From Streptomyces sp. SCUT-3 (GTDB lineage Bacteria > Actinomycetota > Actinomycetes > Streptomycetales > Streptomycetaceae): 64,000 bases of DNA. The stretch is taken from positions 1,902,001-1,966,000 of the forward strand of contig NZ_CP046907.1 in assembly GCF_014083985.1 (NCBI RefSeq), given 5' to 3'. Position 1 is the first letter of the stretch. Each line of letters begins with the position of its first letter. Below, one piece after another: positions 1-8,048 of the stretch. Below the pieces are notes generated by a model. The model had not been told where the DNA came from, ran no database searches, and was given only the letters and a program-made list of their open reading frames with translations. The position numbers and the translations under genes are program-made.

Positions 1-74
1 GCCCGTCTGTCGGTGGCCAGTATTTCGCACCGCCGGCGCCGGACGGAAAGGACACCCGGCGCCGGTGCGGCGCT

Positions 75-114
75 CCCGGGACGGCCTCCGGCCCGGGCCG
101 GAGGCCGTCCCGGG
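75..114. terminator. Terminator stem downstream of lon
   Basis: Perfect 19-bp inverted repeat (75-93 with 96-114) with a 2-base loop, lying 33 bases beyond the lon stop codon. There is no T-tract, as is usual for Streptomyces stems. No gene is visible in bases 1-146. Confidence 0.8.
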
Positions 115-146
115 CCGGTTGCGTCCCGCCGTGTCCCCGTCCGGTG

Positions 147-2558
147 TCAGGCGGCCTCGGCCCCGCCCTCCGTGCGGGCGGCCGCGCCGGCCGGCTCCAG
201 GGCCAGTTCCAGCACCTGCCGCACGTCCGAGACGGGGTGGACGGTCAGCCGCTCCAGGACCTCGGCGGGCACGTCGTCCAGGTCCGGCTCGTTGCGCTGC
301 GGGATCAGCACCGTGGTCACCCCGGCCCGGTGGGCGGCGAGCAGCTTCTGCTTCACCCCGCCGACGGGCAGGACGCGGCCGGTCAGCGACACCTCGCCGG
401 TCATCGCCACGTCCGGGCGCACCCGGCGCCCCGACAGCAGGGAGGCCAGCGCGGTGGTCATGGTGACGCCGGCGCTGGGTCCGTCCTTGGGCACGGCCCC
501 GGCGGGGACGTGCAGGTGGACGCCGCGGTCCTTCAGCTCGCCGGCCGGCAGCTCCAGTTCGGTGCCGCGGCTGCGCAGGAACGACAGGGCGATCTGCGCG
601 GACTCCTTCATGACGTCGCCGAGCTGGCCGGTCAGGGACAGCCCGCTGCCGCCGGTGCCGGGACCGGCCAGCGACGCCTCGACGTAGAGGACGTCGCCGC
701 CCGCGCCGGTCACGGCCAGGCCGGTGGCCACGCCCGGCACCGCGGTGCGGCGCACGGCGGGGTCCTGCGCGGACTCGGGGGTGTGGTGTGGCCGGCCGAT
801 CAGGTCGCGCAGGGCGTCCGCGCCGACGGTCACCGGCAGTTCCTGCTCGCCGAGTTCGTGGCGGGCGGCGACCTTGCGCAGGATGCGGGAGACCGCGCGT
901 TCCAGGGAGCGCACGCCCGCCTCGCGGGTGTACTCGCCGGCCAGCCTGCGCAAGGCGTCGTCGTCGACCGCGACCTCCTCGGCCGTCAGCCCGGCCCGCT
1001 CCAGCTGGCGGGGCAGCAGGTGGTCGCGGGCGATGACGACCTTCTCGTCCTCGGTGTAGCCGTCGAGGCGCACCAGTTCCATGCGGTCCAGCAGCGGCTG
1101 CGGGATCGACTCCAGGACGTTGGCGGTGGCGAGGAAGACCACGTCGGACAGGTCGAGCTCCACCTCCAGGTAGTGGTCGCGGAAGGTGTGGTTCTGGGCC
1201 GGGTCGAGGACCTCCAGCAGGGCGGCGGCCGGGTCGCCGCGGTAGTCGGAGCCGACCTTGTCGATCTCGTCGAGCAGCACGACCGGGTTCATCGACCCGG
1301 CCTCCCTGACCGCGCGGACGATGCGGCCGGGCAGGGCGCCGACGTAGGTGCGGCGGTGGCCGCGGATCTCCGCCTCGTCGCGCACGCCGCCCAGCGCCAC
1401 CCGGACGAACTTCCGCCCCATGGCGCGGGCCACGGACTCGCCCAGCGAGGTCTTGCCGACGCCCGGGGGCCCGACCAGGGCCAGCACGGCCCCGCCGCGC
1501 CGCCCGCCGACGACGCCCAGACCGCGGTCGGAGCGGCGCTTGCGCACCGCCAGGTACTCGACGATGCGGTCCTTGACGTCCTCCAGGCCGGCGTGGTCGG
1601 CGTCGAGGACGGCGCGGGCGCCGGGGATGTCGTAGGCGTCCTCGGTGCGCACCGTCCAGGGCAGTTCCAGCACGGTGTCCAGCCAGGTGCGGATCCAGCC
1701 GTTCTCCGGGCTCGCGTCCGGGGCGCGCTCGAGCCGGTCGACCTCCTTCAGGGCGGCGGTGCGCACCGCCTCGGGCAGGTCGGCGGCCTCGACGCGGGCG
1801 CGGTAGTCGCCGGTCTCGTCCTCGGGGTCGCCGTTGAGCTCGGCCAGCTCCTTGCGGACCGCCTCGAGCTGGCGGCGCAGCAGGAACTCGCGCTGCTGCT
1901 TGTCCATGCCCTCCTGGACGTCCTTGGCGATGGTCTCGGCCACGTCCTGCTCGGCGAGGTGGTCGCGCAGGTCGGACAGGGCCAGCCTCAGCCGCTCGGC
2001 CGGGTCCTCGGTCTCCAGCAGCCGCAGGCGCTGCTCGGCGGTGAGGAACGGCGAGTAGCCGGCGTTGTCGGCGAGGCGGGAGACGTCGTCGATCTGCTGG
2101 ATGCGGTCCACGACCTGCCAGGCGCCGCGCTTGGTGAGCCAGACGGTGGCGAGGGCCTTGTACTCCTTCATCAGCTCGGCCAGTGCGCCGGGAAGGGGGT
2201 CGGGGACGTTCTCGACGACCTCGGTCGCCTCGACCCACAGGGCGGCTCCGGGGCCGGTGGTGCCGGCGCCGATGCGGCAGCGGCTCTCGCCGCGTATGAC
2301 GGCGGCCCGCTCGCCGTCGGCGAGGCGGCCCACCTGCTCGACGCTGCCGAGCGTGCCGACGGCCGCGTACCGGCCGTCCACGCGGGGAACCAGCAGTACC
2401 CGCGGTTTGCGGGAACCGGGGGCGGCGGACTGCGCGGCCTCGACCGCGGCGCGCACCTCGTTGTCGGAAAGGTCCAGCGGCACCACCATGCCCGGCAGCA
2501 CGACGCTGTCGTCCAGCGGCAGCAGGGGCAGGGTGAGCGTCGACGGAACCGAAGCCAT
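147..2558 (-). CDS. lon: ATP-dependent Lon protease
   Basis: Cytosolic AAA+ serine protease (endopeptidase La) that degrades misfolded and some regulatory proteins. The 803-residue product has the N-terminal LON substrate domain (opening LPLLPLDDSVVLPGMVVPL), a Walker A motif GPPGVGKTS near residue 362, Walker B ALLEVLDPAQN further on, and the C-terminal protease domain with KDGPSAGVTM (catalytic Ser about 695) and GGVKQKLLAAH (catalytic Lys about 736-738). The ATG at 2558 was chosen over an upstream in-frame codon because GAGGGAGAG lies 3 bases before it. It is monocistronic, with a stem terminator behind it and a HAIR operator just upstream, so heat-shock control by HspR is expected. Intact and of full family length. 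Confidence 0.97.
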   Translation of the reverse strand: MASVPSTLTLPLLPLDDSVVLPGMVVPLDLSDNEVRAAVEAAQSAAPGSRKPRVLLVPRVDGRYAAVGTLGSVEQVGRLADGERAAVIRGESRCRIGAGTTGPGAALWVEATEVVENVPDPLPGALAELMKEYKALATVWLTKRGAWQVVDRIQQIDDVSRLADNAGYSPFLTAEQRLRLLETEDPAERLRLALSDLRDHLAEQDVAETIAKDVQEGMDKQQREFLLRRQLEAVRKELAELNGDPEDETGDYRARVEAADLPEAVRTAALKEVDRLERAPDASPENGWIRTWLDTVLELPWTVRTEDAYDIPGARAVLDADHAGLEDVKDRIVEYLAVRKRRSDRGLGVVGGRRGGAVLALVGPPGVGKTSLGESVARAMGRKFVRVALGGVRDEAEIRGHRRTYVGALPGRIVRAVREAGSMNPVVLLDEIDKVGSDYRGDPAAALLEVLDPAQNHTFRDHYLEVELDLSDVVFLATANVLESIPQPLLDRMELVRLDGYTEDEKVVIARDHLLPRQLERAGLTAEEVAVDDDALRRLAGEYTREAGVRSLERAVSRILRKVAARHELGEQELPVTVGADALRDLIGRPHHTPESAQDPAVRRTAVPGVATGLAVTGAGGDVLYVEASLAGPGTGGSGLSLTGQLGDVMKESAQIALSFLRSRGTELELPAGELKDRGVHLHVPAGAVPKDGPSAGVTMTTALASLLSGRRVRPDVAMTGEVSLTGRVLPVGGVKQKLLAAHRAGVTTVLIPQRNEPDLDDVPAEVLERLTVHPVSDVRQVLELALEPAGAAARTEGGAEAA

Positions 2559-2579
2559 GATCTCTCCCTCGGCAGGCAA

Positions 2580-2600
2580 ATTGAGCTACGTGGACTCAAT
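2580..2600. promoter_or_regulatory. HAIR-type HspR operator of lon
   Basis: The inverted repeat TTGAG-C-N7-A-CTCAA sits 22 bases upstream of the lon ATG. The known HAIR consensus for the repressor HspR is CTTGAGT-N7-ACTCAAG, so the arms match except for one base. HspR control of lon is established in Streptomyces, and the operator lies where it would block the lon promoter. Confidence 0.85.
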
Positions 2601-2736
2601 GCTTCTGCTGCCCCGGGTGTTCCCCCGCCCTGTTCGCTCTGAGCGATCAGCCGTTCACCTCTCCGTGGCGGGAGCCGCGATTCCGGGCGGGGCAATGCGC
2701 GCGCTTCTTCTTCCTTCCCCTGTACCTGGAGGCCTC

Positions 2737-3324
2737 GTGGGCACGGAGCTCACGGTGGACACGGAGCTCGTGCGGGCATGGGTCGAGGGCTGGGCCGTCT
2801 CCCGCGGGGCCGCGCCCCCGGCGGAGCGGGCCTGGGGCCTGACGACCGACGTGGGGGTGCCCGGGCACGTCACCCGGCACGTGCTGTACCGGGCCGACGA
2901 GGAGCTGGTGCGCGACCTCACAGCCACGAACACCGCACCGGGCACCTGGCTCAAGGTGTTCGCGCCGCCGGAGACCGTCTCCGCCCGGGCGGCCCCCGGC
3001 TGGTCCCTCGACGTCCCCTGCTTCCTGATGTCGGCCCCCCTGCGCCCGGCCCCGGTGACCGTCCCCGACGGCTACCGGCTGCGCACCCGGGCCCGGGGCG
3101 GCGTCGTCCGCACGGTCGTCCTCGCCGCGGACGGCGCCCTCGCCGCCCGCGGGCAGATCGCCTTCCCCGCCGCGGGCGCCGCAGGAATCAGCCGGAACCG
3201 CCCGGATGGCCGGCGAGAACGCCCTCCCCGCCCGTCGCGCCCCGGCGGCCGGGACCGCCGCCGGGCGGGCGGTGGGCGGCTCCGGCGCGGTGGGCGCTCG
3301 GGCTCACACCCCGGAGCCGCTTGA
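2737..3324 (+). pseudogene. GNAT acetyltransferase, truncated
   Basis: The GTG at 2737 follows CTGGAGG. The first 140 or so codons (starting VGTELTVDTELVRAWVEGW, running to ALAARGQIAF) look like the N-terminal half of the actinobacterial GNAT often found beside lon. From about 3180 the family likeness stops: the acetyl-CoA-binding loop (R-x-x-G-x-G/A region) and the rest of the GNAT fold are missing, and the frame runs on through arginine/glycine-rich sequence antisense to the next gene before stopping at 3324. The last 137 bases overlap the 3' end of the convergent AraC-type gene. A deletion that fused the two 3' ends is the simplest reading. The product is unlikely to be active. Confidence 0.6.
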
Positions 3325-4219
3325 AGGCCGCGCTGAAACCGAACGCGTCCGCGTACCCGACGCGGCGCGCCACCTCCGCGACCGTCACCGCGGGGTCCTC
3401 CAGCAGGTCGGCGGCGAGCGCCATCCGCCACTGGGCCAGGTAGGCGAGAGGCGGCTCACCCACCAGTTCGCGGAAGCGCTTGGCCAGCGTGCTGCGGGAC
3501 ACCGCCGCCTCCGCGGCCAGCGAGGCGAGCGTCCACGGCCTGCCCGGCTCCCGGTGCACGGCACGCAGCACCGGCCCCACGACGTCGTCGCCCAGCGCCC
3601 GGTACCACGCGGGCGGATCCGCCTCCGGACGGTCGAACCACTCCCGCAGCGTGCACACCAGCAGCCAGTCCAGCAGCCGGTCCAGCACGACCTGCCTGTC
3701 CGGCCGCTCCGTGTCCAGCAGGGCCTGCAGGTGCAGGTACTCGCGCACGGCCGTGCAGTCGTCGTCGGGCACGACGGCCACCGGGGGCAGCAGCCCCAGC
3801 AGCCGCTGCGCCCCCGTCGCCCCCGAAGCGGTACGAACCGACCAGCACCACCGCGTCGCCGACCGGGTCGACGGCGAGGTCGTCGGCAAGGGCACCGACG
3901 GGGTCACCGGCGGGTGGGGCGTCCGCCCCCGGGCCCCCGCCGCGGACATCGCGCACCAGGTCCGGCCGCGCCGCCGTCGCGGGGTCGTCGGCGAACACGA
4001 ACGGCCCAGGGCCGCGCAGGACCGCCGTCTCGCCCTCCTCCAGCCGCCGCGGGGGCTCCCGGAGCCCCGGACGATCCAGCCCCGGCCGCGTAGCGGCGCG
4101 CACAGCGTCAAGGACGCGGCGCCGTCGAACCGCAGCGCCCAGGGCGCCGACAGCACCCGCCGGTCGAACTCGGCGCCGTGGGCGCGCACCTGCCGCAGGA
4201 GATCGTCCAACGGGTCCAT
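3188..4219 (-). pseudogene. AraC-family regulator with two frameshifts
   Basis: An AraC/XylS-type regulator with an N-terminal cupin-like sensor and a C-terminal double helix-turn-helix. It reads MDPLDDLLRQVRAHGAEF from the ATG at 4219. Near 4050 the family sequence moves to another frame (RRLEEGETAVLRGPGPFVF through AVVLVGSYRFGGDGG), then returns near 3820 to the first frame (QRLLGLLPPVAVVPDDD), which carries the intact DNA-binding end (WTLASLAAEAAVSRSTLAKR, VAEVARRVGYADAFGFSAAF). One missing and one extra base, about 230 bases apart, would explain it. It is divergent from the NmrA-like gene across 89 bases, the usual arrangement for a regulator and its target. The shifts may be sequencing errors or real decay. 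Confidence 0.75.
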
Positions 4220-4308
4220 GGCGCCACGATAAGGGCGCGTACGGACGGACATGCCCTCCGGACGCCCGTCCATGGGCGGGACCGTCCGCGGCGGGTTGAC
4301 TCCGTGGC

Positions 4309-5142
4309 ATGACGACACACGGGAACAACATCCTGGTCCTGGGCTCCACCGGCAAGACCGGACGGCGGCTGGTGCGCCGGCTGCGCGCGGAGGGCAGGCC
4401 GGTGCGGCCCGCCTCCCGCTCCGGCGAGGTGCCCTTCGACTGGTTCCGGCCCGACACCTGGCAGCCCGCGCTGGACGGCGCCTCGGCGGTGTACCTCGTG
4501 GCACCCGAGGACCCGGCCCCCGTGCAGGGCTTCGTCGAGCAGGCCGAGGCCTCGGGCGTCGGCCGCTTCGTGGTGCTGTCCGGGCGCGGCGTCGAGCACG
4601 TCGGCGAGGACTTCGGGCGGGGCATGGCCGCCGCGGAGCGCGCCGTGCGCCGCTCCGGCGCCGAGTGGACGATCGTCCGCCCGAACAACTTCGACCAGAA
4701 CTTCGACGAGGACCTGTGGCTCCCGCCGCTGCGGGCCGGCCGTCTCGCCCTGCCCACGGGCGGTGTGCCCGAGCCGTTCGTCGACGTCGAGGACGTGGCC
4801 GAGGTCGCCGCGGCCCTGCTCACCCGGGACGGCCACGCCGGGCGGGTGTACGAGCTGTCCGGCCCCCGCGCGCTGACCTTCGGATCGGCCGTCGCCGTGA
4901 TCGCGCGGGCCTCGGGCCGGCGGATCGAGCACGTGGAGCTGACGCCGCAGGAGTACCACGCCGAACTGCTCGCCGACGGCCTGACGGAGGCCGACGCACG
5001 CGGCCTCGGAGCGATGTTCGCCATGATGCGCGCCGGGCACTCCGCCGAGCCCGCCGACGGCGTGCAGCGGGTCCTCGGCCGCGAGCCGGCGGACTTCGCC
5101 TCCTACGCCGCCCGGGCCGCCGCGGCCGGCGCCTGGTCGTGA
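4309..5142 (+). CDS. NmrA-like NAD(P)-binding oxidoreductase
   Basis: A 277-residue atypical short-chain dehydrogenase/NmrA-type protein. The N-terminus has the Rossmann motif VLGSTGKTGRRLV (G-x-x-G-x-x-G), followed by a NAD(P)-reductase core (FVVLSGRGVEHVG, EWTIVRPNNFDQNF) and a C-terminal substrate lobe. The family includes azoreductase and quinone-oxidoreductase-like enzymes and NADP-sensing proteins; the substrate cannot be read from sequence. The ATG follows GGTTGACTCCGTGGC with only a weak ribosome-binding site, so it may be translated from a short leader. It is divergent from the broken AraC-type regulator, which probably controlled it. Unlike its neighbours on either side, its frame is clean. 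Confidence 0.85.
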   Translation: MTTHGNNILVLGSTGKTGRRLVRRLRAEGRPVRPASRSGEVPFDWFRPDTWQPALDGASAVYLVAPEDPAPVQGFVEQAEASGVGRFVVLSGRGVEHVGEDFGRGMAAAERAVRRSGAEWTIVRPNNFDQNFDEDLWLPPLRAGRLALPTGGVPEPFVDVEDVAEVAAALLTRDGHAGRVYELSGPRALTFGSAVAVIARASGRRIEHVELTPQEYHAELLADGLTEADARGLGAMFAMMRAGHSAEPADGVQRVLGREPADFASYAARAAAAGAWS

Positions 5143-5144
5143 CC

Positions 5145-5178
5145 CCGCGGGGCCCGGGCGCGTGCCCGGGCCCCGCGG
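5145..5178 (+). terminator. Stem-loop terminator after the NmrA-like gene
   Basis: Perfect 15-bp stem (5145-5159 with 5164-5178) with a 4-base loop, starting 2 bases after the stop codon of the NmrA-like gene. Confidence 0.75.
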
Positions 5179-5276
5179 CCCCGGCTCCTCCGCCGGGGCG
5201 GGATTGCGCCCCGGACCGGGACGCGCCGCGGAGACACGCGTGAACCGTCCGGCGGGCCCCGGACGAGAGAGGGGGC

Positions 5277-6124
5277 GTGAGACTCTTCCGCCCCGTGGGG
5301 GCACGAGACGGGACCCGCACCGCCCGGACGGCGGACGCGCCGGCCGGTGGCACGGCCGCACCGGCCGGCGGCGGTGCCCCGGGCCGCGGCGGGGAAACCC
5401 CGGACAGCGGCGGCGACACGGCGCTGATGCGCGCCGTCGCGGCCGGCGACGCACAGGCGCTGGCCGAGCTGTACGACCGCAACGCCGGCTGGCTGCACGC
5501 CCGGCTGGCCCGGCGCTGCGACGACCCGGAGACGGTGCGGGAGGTCCTGCAGGACACCTTCCTGACCGCCTGGCGCTCCGCCGGGGCGTTCGCCGACGGC
5601 CCGTCGGCGGCTGGCTGTGGACGATCGCTGCGCGCCGGCTGGTGGACGCGCGGCGCGCAGGCCCGCTCGGCGCGGGACCGGGCGGAGCACGTCCGGCAGG
5701 AGCGGGCGGCGCTGGCCGTCCCCGCCCCGTCGGCCGAGGCACGGGTCCTGGAGGGGCTGGAGCACGGGGAGCTCGGCGCCGCCCTGGAACGGCTGCCGTC
5801 GGAACTGGGGCGGTGGTCCGGACGACGGTGGTCGACGGGCTGACGGTGCGGGAGGCCGCTCGGCTGCTCGGCGTGCCCGAGGGCACCGTGAAGACCCGGG
5901 CGCGGCGCGCCCGCCGCCTGCTGCGGGCGGCCCTGTCCGGGGGCGGCGGAGACGGCCCCGCAGTCGGCCCCGGCGCCGGTCCCGGCCCCGGCCCCGTTCC
6001 CGATGCAGGTGCAGACGCAGGCGCCGGGCTCGCGGCCGGTGCCGGTCGTGCGGCCGGCGCCGTCACCGGGTTCGCTCCCTCCCCTTCCCCCGCACGGCCA
6101 GTACCTGCCGGAGGCACTGCATGA
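5277..6124 (+). pseudogene. ECF sigma factor with three frameshifts
   Basis: Sigma-70 family ECF factor, starting at the GTG at 5277 behind GAGAGAGGGGGC. Region 2 is readable in the first frame (AGDAQALAELYDRNAGWLHA, VREVLQDTFLTAWRSAG). The family sequence then continues in a second frame (GGWLWTIAARRLVDARR), returns to the first (RDRAEHVRQERAALA to LERLPSELG), and moves again to the second (VVRTTVVDGLTVREAARLL, GVPEGTVKTRARRARRLLRA), which carries the region 4 helix-turn-helix and stops at 6124. The shifts fall near 5597, 5655 and 5812. The final stop overlaps the start of the next gene by 4 bases, as in an intact coupled sigma/anti-sigma pair, so the original frame clearly ended there. The shifts are either indel errors or decay. 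Confidence 0.75.
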
Positions 6125-7194
6125 GCCGCCCCGCCGACCCGTCCGCCGCACACGGGCTCCGCCGGGTCCCCGGACCCCGCCACGTCCACGCCCGGGACGC
6201 CGACGCCTACGCGGGTGGCGGGCTGCCGGAGGCGGACGCCTGGAGGCTGGAGAAGCACCTGGAGTCCTGCGGGGAGTGCGCTCTGCTGGTCTCCGACGCC
6301 GTCCGCGCCACCTCCGTCGCGCCCGTGCTGGCGGATCTGCGCGCCGCGCTCCTGGCCGCAGTCCCCGTGGCCCCGGCGGAGGAGCGCCCGCCCGCCGCCC
6401 CGGCGGCAGAACCCGCCCGGCCCGCGGGTCCGGGCCGAACGGCACCCGCCCGGCACGCCCCGCGCCGGCCCCGTCCCCGGCTCCGGCTCCGCCGTCCGGT
6501 CGCGGGCTCCGCGCGGACCGGCCCCGCGGCCCGGGCGGGGCGTGCGGCGGCGGCCTCGTTCGGCGCGGTGCCGGCGCTGCGGGCGGCCTGGGCCGCGTCG
6601 CTGGCCGTGGCCGCCGTGGCGGCCGTGGTCTCCGCCCGGCTGGCCGGCTTCGACGGGGCGCGTCCGCTGCTGCTTGCCGTGGCGCCGCTGCTCCCGGTGG
6701 CCGGGGTCGCGGTGAGCTACGGCCGGGCCGACCCGATGCACGAGACCGTCGCCGCGACGCCCTCGGGCGGCCTGCGGCTGCTGCTGGTCCGCACGGCGGG
6801 CGTGCTCGCCGTCTGCGTACCGCTGCTGACCGCGGCGGGACTGCTCCTGCCGGACGGGGTGGGCGGCCCCGGGGCGGCCGCCTGGCTGCTGCCGGGCCTG
6901 GCGCTCACCGTGGCGACCCTGCTGCTGGGCTCGTTCACCGGCTGCGCCGCGGCATCCGCCGCGACCTCGGCCCTCTGGCTGCTCGGACTGGCCTGCCTCG
7001 GCGCGCCCTCGGTGCCCGGCGCGGCGGCCGCGCCGGGCGGGTCCGCCGCAGTCCTGCGCACCGCCCTGGAGACCTCCCTCGGAACCGTCCTGTCCGGCCC
7101 CGGCGCGCAGGCCGCGTGGGCGGCCTGCGGCGCCGTGTGCGCCGTCCTGCTGGCCGCGCGCCGCACCGCCTTCGACCGTCTGGAGCGCATGTGA
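6121..7194 (+). CDS. Zinc-finger (zf-HC2) anti-sigma-like membrane protein
   Basis: A 357-residue protein with an N-terminal zf-HC2 motif (KHLESCGECALLV, H-x3-C-x2-C, near residues 43-55) typical of ZAS anti-sigma factors. A long Pro/Ala/Arg linker of about 100 residues follows, then about six hydrophobic segments from residue 150 on (for example AAWAASLAVAAVAAVVSA, LLLAVAPLLPVAGVAV, AWLLPGLALTVATLLLG). It should hold the adjacent ECF sigma factor at the membrane. Its ATG overlaps the sigma stop (ATGA), and its own stop overlaps the GTG of the ABC ATPase, so all four genes form one coupled operon. The multi-span C-terminus is larger than in a simple one-pass anti-sigma factor and may serve transport. 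Confidence 0.75.
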   Translation: MSRPADPSAAHGLRRVPGPRHVHARDADAYAGGGLPEADAWRLEKHLESCGECALLVSDAVRATSVAPVLADLRAALLAAVPVAPAEERPPAAPAAEPARPAGPGRTAPARHAPRRPRPRLRLRRPVAGSARTGPAARAGRAAAASFGAVPALRAAWAASLAVAAVAAVVSARLAGFDGARPLLLAVAPLLPVAGVAVSYGRADPMHETVAATPSGGLRLLLVRTAGVLAVCVPLLTAAGLLLPDGVGGPGAAAWLLPGLALTVATLLLGSFTGCAAASAATSALWLLGLACLGAPSVPGAAAAPGGSAAVLRTALETSLGTVLSGPGAQAAWAACGAVCAVLLAARRTAFDRLERM

Positions 7195-8048
7195 ACCCCT
7201 CCTCCGCGACCCCGCCCGCCGTGCGGGTCGAGAACCTGACGGTGCGCCGTCGCCGCGCCGTCCTGCTCGACTCCCTCGACCTGACCGCGGACCGGGGCGT
7301 GCACGGCCTCCTCGGCCCCAACGGGGCGGGCAAGACGACCCTGCTGCGGGTCCTGGCGACGGTCGCGGCACCGTCCTCGGGCACCGTGGAACTCCTCGGC
7401 CGGACTCCCTCCTCGCCCTCCGCCCGCACCGCCGTGCGCCGCCGCCTGGGCTACCTCCCCCAGCAGTTCGGCCACTACCCCCGCTTCACCGTCCGCGAGC
7501 TGGTCGCCCACCTGGCCTGGCTGAAGGAGGTGCCGGCGGCGCGGGTCCCCGCCGCGGTGGAGCGCGCGGTGGACCGGGTCGGGCTGGCCGACCTCCTCGA
7601 CCGCAGGATGCGCACCCTCTCCGGGGGCCAGGTGCGGCGGGTGGGGATCGCCCAGGCGATCGTCAACGACCCGGAGCTGCTCGTGCTCGACGAGCCGACC
7701 GCCGGGCTCGACCCGGAGCACCGGGCGGAGTTCCGCGCCCTGCTGCGCGAGCTCGGCCGGGAGGCCGCCGTGCTGGTCGCCACCCACCACGTGGACGACG
7801 TGGCCGCGGCCTGCGACCGGGTCACCGTCCTGGAGCGGGGCCGCCGGGTCGTGGAGTGCACCCCGGCCGAGCTGGCCGCGGCCGCGGGCGCGGAAACCGG
7901 CGGGGACGACCACGGGGGCGGCCCCGCCGAGCGCGGCTACACCGGCGTGCTGCACCGCTTCCGCCGGGACGGCGCCGTCACCCCCGTCCCCTCCCCTGCC
8001 GACGCCGGGGCCACCGGAACCACCGAAACCGAAGGAGCGAGCGCATGA
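7191..8048 (+). CDS. ABC transporter ATP-binding protein
   Basis: A 285-residue nucleotide-binding subunit of an ABC-2-type exporter. It shows Walker A (GPNGAGKTT), the Q-loop (LGYLPQQFGHYP), signature LSGGQVRR, Walker B (LLVLDEPTAGLD) and the H-loop (VATHHVDDV). The C-terminus carries about 60 extra polar residues of unknown role. The GTG start at 7191 overlaps the preceding stop (GTGA), and its own stop overlaps the permease ATG. It belongs to the CcmA/BcrA-like group that works with the multispan protein encoded next. Substrate unknown; antibiotic or peptide export is common for the group. Confidence 0.9.
   Translation: MNPSSATPPAVRVENLTVRRRRAVLLDSLDLTADRGVHGLLGPNGAGKTTLLRVLATVAAPSSGTVELLGRTPSSPSARTAVRRRLGYLPQQFGHYPRFTVRELVAHLAWLKEVPAARVPAAVERAVDRVGLADLLDRRMRTLSGGQVRRVGIAQAIVNDPELLVLDEPTAGLDPEHRAEFRALLRELGREAAVLVATHHVDDVAAACDRVTVLERGRRVVECTPAELAAAAGAETGGDDHGGGPAERGYTGVLHRFRRDGAVTPVPSPADAGATGTTETEGASA

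Noticed and set aside
4108-7371. A 1087-codon minus-strand frame over the broken AraC/ECF region
   Set aside because: Pro/Arg/Ala-rich shadow; considered because the plus-strand genes are broken, but the plus-strand fragments align to known families and this one does not.
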